From: Treponema pallidum subsp. pallidum str. Nichols
GTDB lineage: Bacteria; Spirochaetota; Spirochaetia; Treponematales; Treponemataceae
Length of the DNA stretch: 64,000 nucleotides
NCBI RefSeq assembly: GCF_000410535.2
Contig: NC_021490.2
Location: forward strand, 530,501-594,500
Direction: 5' to 3'
Below the pieces are notes generated by a model, which worked only from the letters and a program-made list of their open reading frames with translations, did no database searches and was not told the origin of the DNA. Below are positions 8,579-16,226 of this stretch, one piece after another. The position numbers were made by a program, and so were the translations under genes. The stretch's first letter is position 1; each line of letters begins with the position of its first letter.

Positions 8579-9475
8579 ATGAAGGTGGTTCTCTTTTATG
8601 ATCAAGGAAGAGCGCATTCAGTTGCTGCGATATGCGAGGTGCTTTGTGCACAAGGATGCGCGGTAACACCGCATGCGATTGAGCAGGTGTGGAACGACAC
8701 ATCACCGTGCAGTACGCCTTTGGCGTTGGTACAGGATGCAACGCATGTGTTTTTTTTGTACGCGCATGAGCCCATGCGCGATCCGGCTTTTATTTTCTTT
8801 TCTGGAGTTGCTTGTGGGCGTGGTATGCACGTGCTGCTCTTGGCTACAACAACGGAGGTCAGGGATATCCATGTATTTCGCGACTTGGTCTTTTTACTTG
8901 AGGAGGAGACGTTTGAGGATTTCTTTCGTGTCGAGCACGAGAGATTTGTAAGGCAGAAAAAGAAGCGTGTCGCACGCACTGCGCTGTTAGAGCGCGGTTA
9001 TCCATGTTTTGAAGAAAATTTCATCGCGACAGTCATGGATGGGAATATTGATATTGTCAATCTCTTTTTGGATGCAGGATTTAGCGCTGCGTTGAAAGAC
9101 GCACGCGGTACGCCTGTGTTGTCTTTGGCAGTGCGGGAGGGTCAGGATGAGATGGCAGCGCAACTTATTGCGCGCGGTGCGCCAGTAGATCAGTTATCTG
9201 ACGATCGCGCGTATTCTGCGCTGATGGAAGCAGCTCAAATTGGGAACCGAACTGTTGCGCGTCTGCTCTTGCATGCAGGAGCAGATCCAAACGTGCGAGG
9301 TTCAAATGGTCAAACGGCGCTGGTGTTGGCAGTGGGTAGGAAAGATCATGTATTAATTCGGCTATTGATGGATCATGGTGCAAATCCGTACCTGGAGGAT
9401 AAGTTGGGCTTGTCGGCACAGGGGTACGCAAAGCTCTTCAACGATCCTACTCTGTGTACGCTGGTGGGCGTGTAG
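8579..9475 (+). CDS. Ankyrin-repeat protein with unassigned N-terminal domain
   Basis: 298 residues. The C-terminal half (about 150-290) contains four ankyrin repeats, recognisable from GNIDIVNLFLDAGFSAALKD, AREGQDEMAAQLIARGAPVD-like, NRTVARLLLHAGADPNVRG and HVLIRLLMDHGANPYLED units. The first ~130 residues are not recognised; they begin with a short beta/alpha pattern (MKVVLFYDQGRAHSVAAICEVL) like a small Rossmann-type or TIR/toxin-immunity fold, but I cannot support either. No signal peptide, so probably cytoplasmic. A ribosome-binding site (AAGGAAAGG) precedes the ATG. It overlaps the next gene by one base. Function unknown. Confidence 0.8.
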   Translation: MKVVLFYDQGRAHSVAAICEVLCAQGCAVTPHAIEQVWNDTSPCSTPLALVQDATHVFFLYAHEPMRDPAFIFFSGVACGRGMHVLLLATTTEVRDIHVFRDLVFLLEEETFEDFFRVEHERFVRQKKKRVARTALLERGYPCFEENFIATVMDGNIDIVNLFLDAGFSAALKDARGTPVLSLAVREGQDEMAAQLIARGAPVDQLSDDRAYSALMEAAQIGNRTVARLLLHAGADPNVRGSNGQTALVLAVGRKDHVLIRLLMDHGANPYLEDKLGLSAQGYAKLFNDPTLCTLVGV

Positions 9476-10017
9476 TGAGGAGCGCATTTGCAAGAGGAAA
9501 AGTATGCTACTTAATCGGAAGTGTATTGTGGGGCAGTGTTTCATGCACACAGCCCCGCGTCCAGAAGTGGGTGCAGAACGATGGAAAGGTGAATGTTCAC
9601 AGTCCGCAGGAGCGTGCGGGCGTTGTCGCCACCTTCGGCACCGTGCGCATCACGCGCTCAGACTATGAGCGTACAAAGGCAGAATTGCAAGATGTGGTGG
9701 CGCATTTGAATCGTATCACTGCCGAACGTGACTATCACAAGTGGCTTGTGTATCTTTCCGACGCATATCGGCGCGCGTACTCAATGCCTGACATATTGCA
9801 GCAGAGCTCGGACGCCCTGCCAAAGAAGGGTGTTCGTTTGCGGCACCTACGCGATTATTTTATACACGTGTTCGTGCCGTCGCGGCAAAACGTGCGGGTG
9901 GACTCCATTGTCTTCGAGAGCCCGACCCGAGTGGATGTAATCATGAACCATGGAGGGAAGGCACTACTCGTGTACAAGATTGAGAAGATACACTCGGCGT
10001 GGAAGTTACTCCCCTAG
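9475..10017 (+). CDS. Small putative exported protein or lipoprotein, unknown function
   Basis: About 180 residues from GTG at 9475, whose first base is the last base of the ankyrin gene's stop. An alternative GTG at 9454 would add seven residues. The N-terminus (basic RSAFARGK, then CYLIGSVLWGS, then VSC) resembles a signal peptide with a non-standard lipobox SVSC at about residue 26; spirochaete lipoboxes are loose, but this one is weak. The mature part is basic, helical in the middle (DYERTKAELQDVVAHLNRIT) and ends in a beta-rich segment. I recognise no family. Its coupling to the ankyrin gene suggests a functional pair. Confidence 0.6.
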   Translation: MRSAFARGKVCYLIGSVLWGSVSCTQPRVQKWVQNDGKVNVHSPQERAGVVATFGTVRITRSDYERTKAELQDVVAHLNRITAERDYHKWLVYLSDAYRRAYSMPDILQQSSDALPKKGVRLRHLRDYFIHVFVPSRQNVRVDSIVFESPTRVDVIMNHGGKALLVYKIEKIHSAWKLLP

Positions 10018-10053
10018 AGACAGGGAGAGCGCGTTCGCACCAGAAGGCGAGCA

Positions 10054-10077
10054 CGGCCGCTCAGCCACACGCGGCCG
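10054..10077. other. Hairpin between convergent genes
   Basis: A 7-bp GC stem, CGGCCGC at 10054-10060 with GCGGCCG at 10071-10077, and a 10-nt loop lies in the 130-bp gap between the convergent small-protein gene and hexokinase gene. There is no T-run on either side, so it is only a candidate bidirectional termination or RNA-end structure. Confidence 0.35.
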
Positions 10078-10147
10078 ACGAGAAGATGACAGGAAGCACT
10101 GCACGGCGCTATCTCTCACAGGATCATCAGTCCGTTTAGGCATATGC

Positions 10148-11482
10148 CTACGAACTGAGTCCTCCGAGTGCAGAGCCGAGCGTTACGGCGTTTTCAAGTG
10201 AAATGATATCGAAATACACACCGCGCTCCTCAGTCAAAAAGGCTTGCAGGTGGGAAGTAACCCGGGTGCGTAGGCGGTAGGTGCGTTGGAACGTGGTGCC
10301 TTCTGCGAGCACGCACACGGGACGAAGCGGATCATACCCAGCACCGCTTTTTAATACTGAGGCGGCGATTACTCCCGCAGCGATGCGTGCTGCACGTGCA
10401 ACTACCGCATCGAGCAAAAGAAAGAGAATCTCTCGGTCTGTGTCGGTGCCCGGTGCGAGCAACGCGCCCAACGTGGTGGTGGACACAGAGGGAGCAAATA
10501 AAAAACGATCCATATCCACGAGTGTAAAGGAAACCGTACTGAGTGCAGCGTGTACTGCGTGTGAGAAAAGACCTTCTTGTGCCGCAAGCCGCACGACAAC
10601 GGAAGCAAGGGGACCGAGGTAGGTGCCCGAGGACATCTTCTCTAGGTGTGCAATATCCGGCTCGGCAGTAGTTTGAGTGAATAATTCGTCAAAGACACTG
10701 CGCGGTACTTTGTTGCTTTTTCCCGATTCGCACACTACCACCTGAGGTGTGTGATGCGCAGGAATTTTAGGAATAGGGTCTGGCTCCAGATACGCAGAAT
10801 TCATTCCAGTGCCAAGAATAAAACCTACGTATGAACTGAACGAACACCCCTCTGGTGCCGCAAAAAAACCTGCAAGCAGCGCACTCGTTGCGTCATTGAG
10901 CATTTTGAGAGAACGGAGTTCAGGCCAGTTCCGAGCACTTAGCGCTTCTGTCAAACCAGCACCGACACACGTGCCGATGACCTCAGCAGCTTTGATTTCC
11001 TTCGCAAACTGAATAACCTCACCGTCACCGTCAGGTCTGATACGAATAGGGTAAGAGAAACAAAAGCCAATGCAGTCCGCTGCACCTTTCAGACGTGCCA
11101 GGTTGTCTGCAATTTCTCCAAAAAACTCTGTCCTTGAGTACTCACGGGTGGTACCGGGCATGGGACGTTTTTCTAAATTCTCGATGTGAGGTGTGCCACT
11201 GTCGCCGAAGCGTACGAGGCACGAGCGAAAGTTGGTTCCTCCAGCGTCGATAACTATCACGCGTCGGTTGCAGGGGGATACACGGGGGGGCGCCACCCAA
11301 GTGGGAATCATCGCAAGTGCACTCCCCATACGGGGAGGAAGCTGCGCCTCTTCCTCTAAGCCGCGCACCATATCTGCGCGCAACACGTCGACAACCGTGC
11401 GGACGGAAGGTCCCTGGACATCAAAGTGAAAGCGCCCAAAAAATGCAGAAACAAGATCGCGTGTACGTGTATGCTGATCCAT
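10148..11482 (-). CDS. hxk: Hexokinase
   Basis: Phosphorylates glucose with ATP at the entry of glycolysis, consistent with an organism that depends on host glucose and lacks a recognisable PTS here. 444 residues, eukaryotic-type hexokinase family. The phosphate-1 loop is VIDAGGTNFR with D79, G80-G81 and T82-N83; the catalytic region is LKMLNDATSALLAG; the phosphate-2 motif is ILGTGMNSAYLE; GLGGLSS-type C-terminus. It stands alone on the minus strand between plus-strand genes. AGGGAGG is a strong ribosome-binding site 5-6 nt before ATG, but it sits in the arm of a hairpin (listed separately). PFP, TPI and PGK in the same window complete the glycolytic picture. Confidence 0.93.
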   Translation of the reverse strand: MDQHTRTRDLVSAFFGRFHFDVQGPSVRTVVDVLRADMVRGLEEEAQLPPRMGSALAMIPTWVAPPRVSPCNRRVIVIDAGGTNFRSCLVRFGDSGTPHIENLEKRPMPGTTREYSRTEFFGEIADNLARLKGAADCIGFCFSYPIRIRPDGDGEVIQFAKEIKAAEVIGTCVGAGLTEALSARNWPELRSLKMLNDATSALLAGFFAAPEGCSFSSYVGFILGTGMNSAYLEPDPIPKIPAHHTPQVVVCESGKSNKVPRSVFDELFTQTTAEPDIAHLEKMSSGTYLGPLASVVVRLAAQEGLFSHAVHAALSTVSFTLVDMDRFLFAPSVSTTTLGALLAPGTDTDREILFLLLDAVVARAARIAAGVIAASVLKSGAGYDPLRPVCVLAEGTTFQRTYRLRTRVTSHLQAFLTEERGVYFDIISLENAVTLGSALGGLSS

Positions 11483-11510
11483 ACGCGCCCTCCCTGGTCG
11501 GCTGCCAGGG
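11483..11510 (-). promoter_or_regulatory. Leader hairpin overlapping the hexokinase ribosome-binding site
   Basis: On the minus strand CCCTGG (11510-11505) can pair with CCAGGG (11497-11492) around a 7-nt loop. The 3' arm shares its GGG with the AGGGAGGG ribosome-binding site, which ends just before the hexokinase ATG at 11482. Such a stem would limit translation initiation. No known riboswitch family is recognised. A TATAAA hexamer at 11583-11578 could be the -10 of this transcript. Confidence 0.4.
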
Positions 11511-11841
11511 TAGCACGGATAGCTCGTTTAGGAAACCGTTCCTGCAAAAAAGGGGTGCCGGCGTATGGGGCAGGGAGTTTATACCTAAAGACAGGGCCTA
11601 TGCGGAACGAGTACGGCAAACGGAGTGTTCCTTGTAGGGTGAACCCGACGGACCCAGTGACTGCACAGTCAATCCCCTACTACGCCCCTGTTGTGTTCGG
11701 CGACTTGGATATCTTCCTAGAGGTTTGGACTGATTGAAGGAAATGTTGAGCGAAAAGAGGAGGTGCGTGGGACGCGACGATACGATTCATCTTGATCCTT
11801 TTTGCATGATATGTGATCCTGGGGGGAGGGTGTCGGAGGAC
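11511..11841. other. Gene-free stretch between hexokinase and the tRNA cluster
   Basis: About 330 bp. Open frames here have no recognisable protein features and are judged spurious. It should hold the hexokinase promoter (TATAAA at 11583-11578, minus) and that of the tRNA cluster (an AT-rich patch around 11785-11815 with TTGATC at 11792, no convincing -10). Nothing else was seen. Confidence 0.5.
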
Positions 11842-11914
11842 GGGCCATTAGCTCAGTTGGTAGAGCAACAGACTCTTAATCTGTGGGTCGCAGGTTCGAA
11901 GCCTGCATGGCTCA
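11842..11914 (+). tRNA. tRNA-Lys (CTT)
   Basis: 73-nt cloverleaf. The acceptor stem 11842-11848 (GGGCCAT) pairs with 11907-11913 with one G-T; discriminator A. The D-arm AGCTCAGTTGGTAGAGC, the anticodon loop CTCTTAA (anticodon CTT, reads AAG) and the T-arm GCAGG-TTCGAAG-CCTGC are all intact. CCA is not encoded. Confidence 0.96.
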
Positions 11915-11973
11915 GGGGCGGTTGGGTGTCTGCATCCTGTTGGGCGAGTTTTTGCTTGCCGCATCTCTTCCGT

Positions 11974-12054
11974 GCGAGAGTGGTGGAATCGGCAGACACG
12001 CTAGACTTAGGATCTAGTGCCTCTGGCATGAGGGTTCAAGTCCCTCCTCTCGCA
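11974..12054 (+). tRNA. tRNA-Leu (TAG)
   Basis: 81-nt type II tRNA. The acceptor GCGAGAG pairs with CTCTCGC, discriminator A. The anticodon loop CTTAGGA between CTAGA and TCTAG gives anticodon TAG (reads CUA). A short variable arm (TGCCTCTGGCA) and T-arm GAGGG-TTCAAGT-CCCTC are present. It is 59 nt after tRNA-Lys, likely on the same transcript. CCA is not encoded. Confidence 0.96.
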
Positions 12055-12064
12055 GGGCGCCTGT

Positions 12065-12136
12065 GCGGGAATAGCTCAGTGGTAGAGCGCCACCTTGCCA
12101 AGGTGGAAGTCGCGGGTTCGATCCCCGTTTCCCGCT
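12065..12136 (+). tRNA. tRNA-Gly (GCC)
   Basis: 72-nt cloverleaf only 10 nt after tRNA-Leu. The acceptor GCGGGAA pairs with TTCCCGC, discriminator T. The anticodon loop TTGCCAA gives GCC. The T-arm CGGG-TTCGATC-CCCG is regular. A run of T (12136-12140) directly follows and may help end the tRNA transcript. CCA is not encoded. Confidence 0.96.
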
Positions 12137-12216
12137 TTTTCAGCGCTTTGCTGCATCCTGCTTGGACCGTGCGAGGCGTTGCGGACGTAGGTATTTCTTC
12201 CTAAGGATCTGGGCTT

Positions 12217-13545
12217 GTGGAACTTCAAAAAAAATTCACCGCGCTTGCACAATCTCAGGTTGAGCTAGAGGTGGTCGTCGCGCGCGAGGATGCGCAGCGG
12301 CATTATCAGCGTTTTGTTGAGGAATATCTTGAGCGTGCGCGGCTTCCTGGTTTCCGCAAGGGGAAAGTTCCTCTTGCAGTGCTTGAGCGGAAGTATGGAA
12401 GTGCTATTCGGCAAGATGCAGCGGCGGCCCTCATGGAAAAAGCTCTGGAGGAGGGGTTTGCCCAGGCGTCGCAGGACAGTCAGCCTCTTCCTATCTCCCG
12501 TCCTTCGCTTAAGAAAAAGCCAGTGTTCGATCCTGACGAGGATTTCTCTTTTGCTGTCATATACGACGTATTTCCTTCCGTTGAACTACGCAACACATCG
12601 GGCTTTTCGCTGTCCGTGCCCACTGTGTCGGTCACAGAAGAGGACGTCTCTCGAGAGTTAACGCGTATTCAGGAGCGCAATGCGCTGGTTACTGATAAGG
12701 GTGCAGATTCGTGTGCAGAGGTAGGGGACATTGCCACCGTCGATTATCACGAGGTTGACGATTCAGGTGCCGTTCGTCCGGGTACTGAGCGCGCCGGCGT
12801 TGTCTTTACGCTTGGGGTGGAGGAAGGTCCCTTTGCGCTTGGGCAAGATATATTGGGTATGAAATTAGGACAGCGGTGTCTCTTTGCTAAAAGGGCCGGT
12901 ATGCTGAAGGACGAAGCCGCTCAGGTGAGGGTAACGCTTAAGGCGCTCAAGCAGCGTCAGTTGCCGAGTCTTGATGATGAGCTTGCGCAAGATGTGAGCG
13001 ATGCTTTTCGCACACTTGACGATCTGACACGGAGTGTGCGGCAAAACCTCGCGGAAGCGTTGGAGGCAGCGCTGCACGAGTATAAGAGGCGGCAGCTGTT
13101 GCGTATATTGGTGCGGGAGAATCCTTTTTCTCTGCCGGAATCTTTGGTTGTGGGGGAGATGGAGTCTCGTTGGGCGTTGGTGATGCGTCAGTTTGGGGTG
13201 AGCCTGTCGGGCACCCCGCAGAATAAGCTGCAGTTTTTTCAGCAGTGGCGTCCGGAGGTGGAAGAGCACCTGAAGCAGCGTGTGATTGTTGAGCTCCTTC
13301 TTAAGCAGGAGCAGGTGTCTGTTTCTGCTGAGGAAATTGAGACGGAGTACGTACGCATTGCGTCCAAAACAGGTTCCAAAGAGGAGCGGGTACGCGAGTA
13401 TTATGCAGGGGAGGAAAAACGGCGTGCGCTGTGTGAAGGAATACGAGAACGGAAGCTGTGCCAGAAATTGCTCGGACGATGTGTGACTGAGTGTGGGCCG
13501 GAGCAGTCTTTGACTGACTTTCTTCAGGAGCAGTCCCGTGCGTGA
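12217..13545 (+). CDS. tig: Trigger factor, ribosome-associated chaperone
   Basis: Binds at the ribosome exit tunnel and assists nascent-chain folding. 442 residues, full length. The ribosome-docking signature G45-F-R-K-G-K50 is intact in the N-terminal domain. The FKBP-type PPIase domain lies at about 150-240 (GDIATVDYH ... [14 protein letters not shown]), followed by the helical substrate-binding C-terminal domain. The start is GTG at 12217 with AAGGATCT upstream; no in-frame ATG is near. Its end overlaps clpP by 8 nt, the common tig-clpP-clpX order. Confidence 0.96.
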   Translation: MELQKKFTALAQSQVELEVVVAREDAQRHYQRFVEEYLERARLPGFRKGKVPLAVLERKYGSAIRQDAAAALMEKALEEGFAQASQDSQPLPISRPSLKKKPVFDPDEDFSFAVIYDVFPSVELRNTSGFSLSVPTVSVTEEDVSRELTRIQERNALVTDKGADSCAEVGDIATVDYHEVDDSGAVRPGTERAGVVFTLGVEEGPFALGQDILGMKLGQRCLFAKRAGMLKDEAAQVRVTLKALKQRQLPSLDDELAQDVSDAFRTLDDLTRSVRQNLAEALEAALHEYKRRQLLRILVRENPFSLPESLVVGEMESRWALVMRQFGVSLSGTPQNKLQFFQQWRPEVEEHLKQRVIVELLLKQEQVSVSAEEIETEYVRIASKTGSKEERVREYYAGEEKRRALCEGIRERKLCQKLLGRCVTECGPEQSLTDFLQEQSRA

Positions 13546-14149
13546 ACGTATGCATAATCTGGTTCCCTACGTGATTGAACAGTCGGGGGGTGGAGAGCGG
13601 AGCTATGACATTTTTTCCCGCTTGTTGAAGGACCGTATTATTTTCGTAGACGGGGAGATCACTGACGCGGTGGCGGATTTAGTTGTAGCGCAGTTACTTT
13701 TTCTAGAGTCTCAGAATCCAGATAAGGATATCAGCCTGTACATTAATAGTCCTGGCGGGGCGGTTACTGCAGGGCTTGCAGTGTACGATACGATGCAGCA
13801 CATTTGCCCTGAGGTGCAGACCATTTGCTTAGGACAGGCTTCGAGTATGGCAGCAGTGTTACTGGCAGGAGGTGCGCCTGGCAAGCGTTTTGCGCTTCCG
13901 TCTTCTCGGGTGATGATCCATCAACCGTGGGGTGGCGTACAGGGGCAGGCAAGTGATGTGTGCATCCAGGCGCAGGAGATCCTGCGCCTAAAGACGCTGA
14001 CGATTGCGTATTTCGCGTTGCACACTGGGCAGTCAGAGGAGCAGGTGCGGGAGGATATGGAGCGAGATTTCTTCCTTTCCGCGGAGCAGGCGTGTTCGTA
14101 TGGTATCGTAGATACGGTAATGAAGAGGAGAAAGCATGCTCAGGTCTAA
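13538..14149 (+). CDS. clpP: ATP-dependent Clp protease proteolytic subunit ClpP
   Basis: Serine peptidase that forms the tetradecameric chamber used with ClpX. 203 residues from GTG at 13538 (an AGGAG sequence lies 6-7 nt upstream, within tig); ATG at 13550 ([11 protein letters not shown]) is the alternative and matches many family starts. The triad is complete: S103 in GQASSMAA, H128 in MIHQPWGG, D177 in MERDFFLS. The oligomerisation and oxyanion segments ([14 protein letters not shown]) are conserved. It overlaps tig by 8 nt and clpX by 14 nt. Confidence 0.96.
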   Translation: MRERMHNLVPYVIEQSGGGERSYDIFSRLLKDRIIFVDGEITDAVADLVVAQLLFLESQNPDKDISLYINSPGGAVTAGLAVYDTMQHICPEVQTICLGQASSMAAVLLAGGAPGKRFALPSSRVMIHQPWGGVQGQASDVCIQAQEILRLKTLTIAYFALHTGQSEEQVREDMERDFFLSAEQACSYGIVDTVMKRRKHAQV

Positions 14150-15383
14150 GGGGGATCTGGTATTGGGCTGCTCTTTCTGTGGAAAAAAAGAAGATGAGCG
14201 ACGCCGGATTGTGACCGGTCATGGGGTTTCTATTTGCAATTATTGTGTGGAGCGGTGTGCAGAATACTTGCGTGATCGCAAGCCGTCGGCACTTGCGCTC
14301 ATGACCAAAGAGGAGATTCCAACTCCTTTAGAGTTGAAAGCTTACCTTGATCAGTACGTTATTGGGCAGGATTTGGCCAAGCGGGTGCTATCGGTTGCGG
14401 TGTACAACCACTACAAACGGGTGGCAGGTAGGTCTTTGGATATTGATTCGGTATTGATTGAAAAATCTAACGTGCTGCTTATTGGGCCGACAGGTTCAGG
14501 CAAAACGCTGTTGGCTAAGACACTTTCTCAGAAAATGAAGGTCCCCTTTGCGATAGCAGATGCTACTACGCTCACCGAGGCCGGTTATGTGGGTGAGGAC
14601 GTAGAGAATATCTTATTAAAGCTCGTTCAGAATGCGAACGGAGATGTTGCCCTCGCAGAACGGGGGATTATCTTCATTGATGAAATCGATAAGATTTCGC
14701 GTAAGAGCGAGAACGTGTCTATTACGCGTGATGTGTCGGGTGAAGGGGTTCAGCAGGCGCTTTTGAAAATAATTGAGGGAACGATAGCATCGGTGCCTCC
14801 GCAGGGGGGTCGCAAGCATCCAAACCAAGACATGCTCAGGGTGGATACATCGAACATTTTGTTCATCTGTGGTGGTGCGTTCGTTGGGTTAGATGGTATT
14901 GTCGGTACGAGAGTGTGTAAGAATCCGGTTGGCTTTGGAGCAGATGTAAAAACGGTAAAGGAGCGAGGTCTGCAACTGATGCACGAGGACGTCATTCCGG
15001 ATGATTTGGTGAAATTTGGATTAATCCCAGAGATTATCGGCCGTCTGCCGGTGACGGTCGCCTTGGATGCTCTTTCTAAAGAGGATCTGCGCAATATCTT
15101 GGTACGACCGCGAAATGCTATTGTCCGTCAGTTTGAAGCGTTATTCGCGTTGGATGACGTGCGTCTTGTCTTTGATGAGGACGCTTTGGACGCAATAGCT
15201 CAGCAGGCAATTGATCAAAAAACGGGGGCGCGGGGTTTGCGCTCTATTGTGGAAAGATTAATGCTTGATGCTATGTTTGAGGCACCGTCTCTGAAAGGGA
15301 AAAAGGAGCTATGCATTACGAAGAAGGTAGTTACACAAGAGGAAAAAGCCAGCGTTCGCCTTGTTTCTGAACGTACTGCGTGA
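14136..15383 (+). CDS. clpX: ClpX unfoldase, AAA+ subunit of ClpXP
   Basis: Unfolds substrates and feeds them to ClpP. 415 residues. N-terminal zinc-binding domain with C12, C15, C34 and C37; Walker A GPTGSGKT at 117-124; GYVGEDVE pore loop; Walker [11 protein letters not shown]; the sensor-2 region [13 protein letters not shown]. The ATG at 14136 lies inside the end of clpP and has GAAGAGGAG as ribosome-binding site. The operon tig-clpP-clpX appears to end here; ahpC has its own promoter just downstream. Confidence 0.97.
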   Translation: MLRSKGDLVLGCSFCGKKEDERRRIVTGHGVSICNYCVERCAEYLRDRKPSALALMTKEEIPTPLELKAYLDQYVIGQDLAKRVLSVAVYNHYKRVAGRSLDIDSVLIEKSNVLLIGPTGSGKTLLAKTLSQKMKVPFAIADATTLTEAGYVGEDVENILLKLVQNANGDVALAERGIIFIDEIDKISRKSENVSITRDVSGEGVQQALLKIIEGTIASVPPQGGRKHPNQDMLRVDTSNILFICGGAFVGLDGIVGTRVCKNPVGFGADVKTVKERGLQLMHEDVIPDDLVKFGLIPEIIGRLPVTVALDALSKEDLRNILVRPRNAIVRQFEALFALDDVRLVFDEDALDAIAQQAIDQKTGARGLRSIVERLMLDAMFEAPSLKGKKELCITKKVVTQEEKASVRLVSERTA

Positions 15384-15417
15384 TGGTGTGGTGACCCGGG
15401 GGATACGTGTGAAAGAC

Positions 15418-15446
15418 TTTACTTTTCCCCGTTTGTTTCCTATAGT
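15418..15446 (+). promoter_or_regulatory. Sigma-70-type promoter for ahpC
   Basis: TTTACT at 15418-15423, a 17-nt spacer, and TATAGT at 15441-15446 (5 of 6 to consensus). It lies 35 nt after clpX and would start transcription near 15453, leaving a leader of about 27 nt that contains the GGGAGG ribosome-binding site of ahpC. No regulator operator (for example PerR box) was recognised. Confidence 0.6.
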
Positions 15447-15479
15447 TTGCGCTAGAGTGCGAACGTTTGGGAGGTTGCT

Positions 15480-16046
15480 ATGGAGAGTCTCATAGGCAAG
15501 AGGGTTATAGACTTTAAGCTTCCTGCGTATGTCGGGGGGAAGTTTACGGAGGTCTCTAACGCATCCATTAAGGGTAGCTGGGCGGTGTTTATGTTTTACC
15601 CGGCCGACTTCACCTTTGTGTGCCCCACCGAGCTTGCGGATCTCGCGCGCGTATATCCGTCTTTTGTGGAGATTGGTTGTAAGGTATATTCGGTTTCTAC
15701 GGACAGTGAGTACGTGCACAAGGCATGGGCGGATGCGACAGACACGATAAAGAATCTGCCCTACGAGATGATTTCTGACAAGGCGGGAAAGCTTGCGGGT
15801 TTCTTTGGAGTGTTGTTGCCAGACACTTGGCATGCGCTGCGGGGTACGTTCGTGGTCGATCCTGAAGGCCTTGTGAAAGCTTTCGAGGTACACGACATGG
15901 GTATTGGGCGCGATGCGGATGAGCTTTTGCGCAAGGTTCAGTCAGCACAGTTTGTGGCTAAGCATGGGGATCAGGTTTGTCCTGCTCGTTGGAAGCCTGG
16001 AGCAAAGACGTTGAAGCCTGGTATTGATTTAATCGGTAAGATTTAG
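15480..16046 (+). CDS. ahpC: Alkyl hydroperoxide reductase AhpC (2-Cys peroxiredoxin)
   Basis: Reduces hydrogen peroxide, organic peroxides and peroxynitrite. 188 residues, the usual AhpC length. Peroxidatic C48 sits in FTFVCPTEL and resolving C167 in DQVCPARWKPG, as in the typical 2-Cys class. There is no AhpF in the neighbourhood, so the electrons must come from thioredoxin or a similar carrier. This lineage is generally described as lacking catalase and classic SOD, which makes the enzyme a central peroxide defence. A strong ribosome-binding site (GGGAGG) precedes the ATG, and the gene has its own promoter and terminator. Confidence 0.96.
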   Translation: MESLIGKRVIDFKLPAYVGGKFTEVSNASIKGSWAVFMFYPADFTFVCPTELADLARVYPSFVEIGCKVYSVSTDSEYVHKAWADATDTIKNLPYEMISDKAGKLAGFFGVLLPDTWHALRGTFVVDPEGLVKAFEVHDMGIGRDADELLRKVQSAQFVAKHGDQVCPARWKPGAKTLKPGIDLIGKI

Positions 16047-16054
16047 TGCGGCCC

Positions 16055-16095
16055 GGAGGGCGCGCGTCGCCCTCCCCGCCTGTTCTTTTTCTGTT
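16055..16095 (+). terminator. Rho-independent terminator after ahpC
   Basis: Perfect 8-bp stem GGAGGGCG (16055-16062) and CGCCCTCC (16068-16075) with a 5-nt loop, followed within about ten bases by T-rich sequence (TTCTTTTTCTGTTTTT). It lies 8 nt after the ahpC stop. Confidence 0.75.
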
Positions 16096-16226
16096 TTTGC
16101 TGCGTATAATGTGTGTTCTGTCTACTTATCCAGATACCTAAGTCTACACCGCAGCATGACGGACCATCGCTTTTGCAACATCCCCCTGCAAGACGGAGAG
16201 GACTCTAAAAAACAGCGCTGAAACCC

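Noticed and set aside
11426-11737. Open frames between hexokinase and the tRNA cluster
   Set aside because: No recognisable domain, signal peptide or ribosome-binding site; they overlap the hexokinase gene end and look like chance frames.
11785-11815. Promoter of the tRNA-Lys cluster
   Set aside because: TTGATC is present but no -10 of acceptable quality at 16-18 nt spacing; not called.
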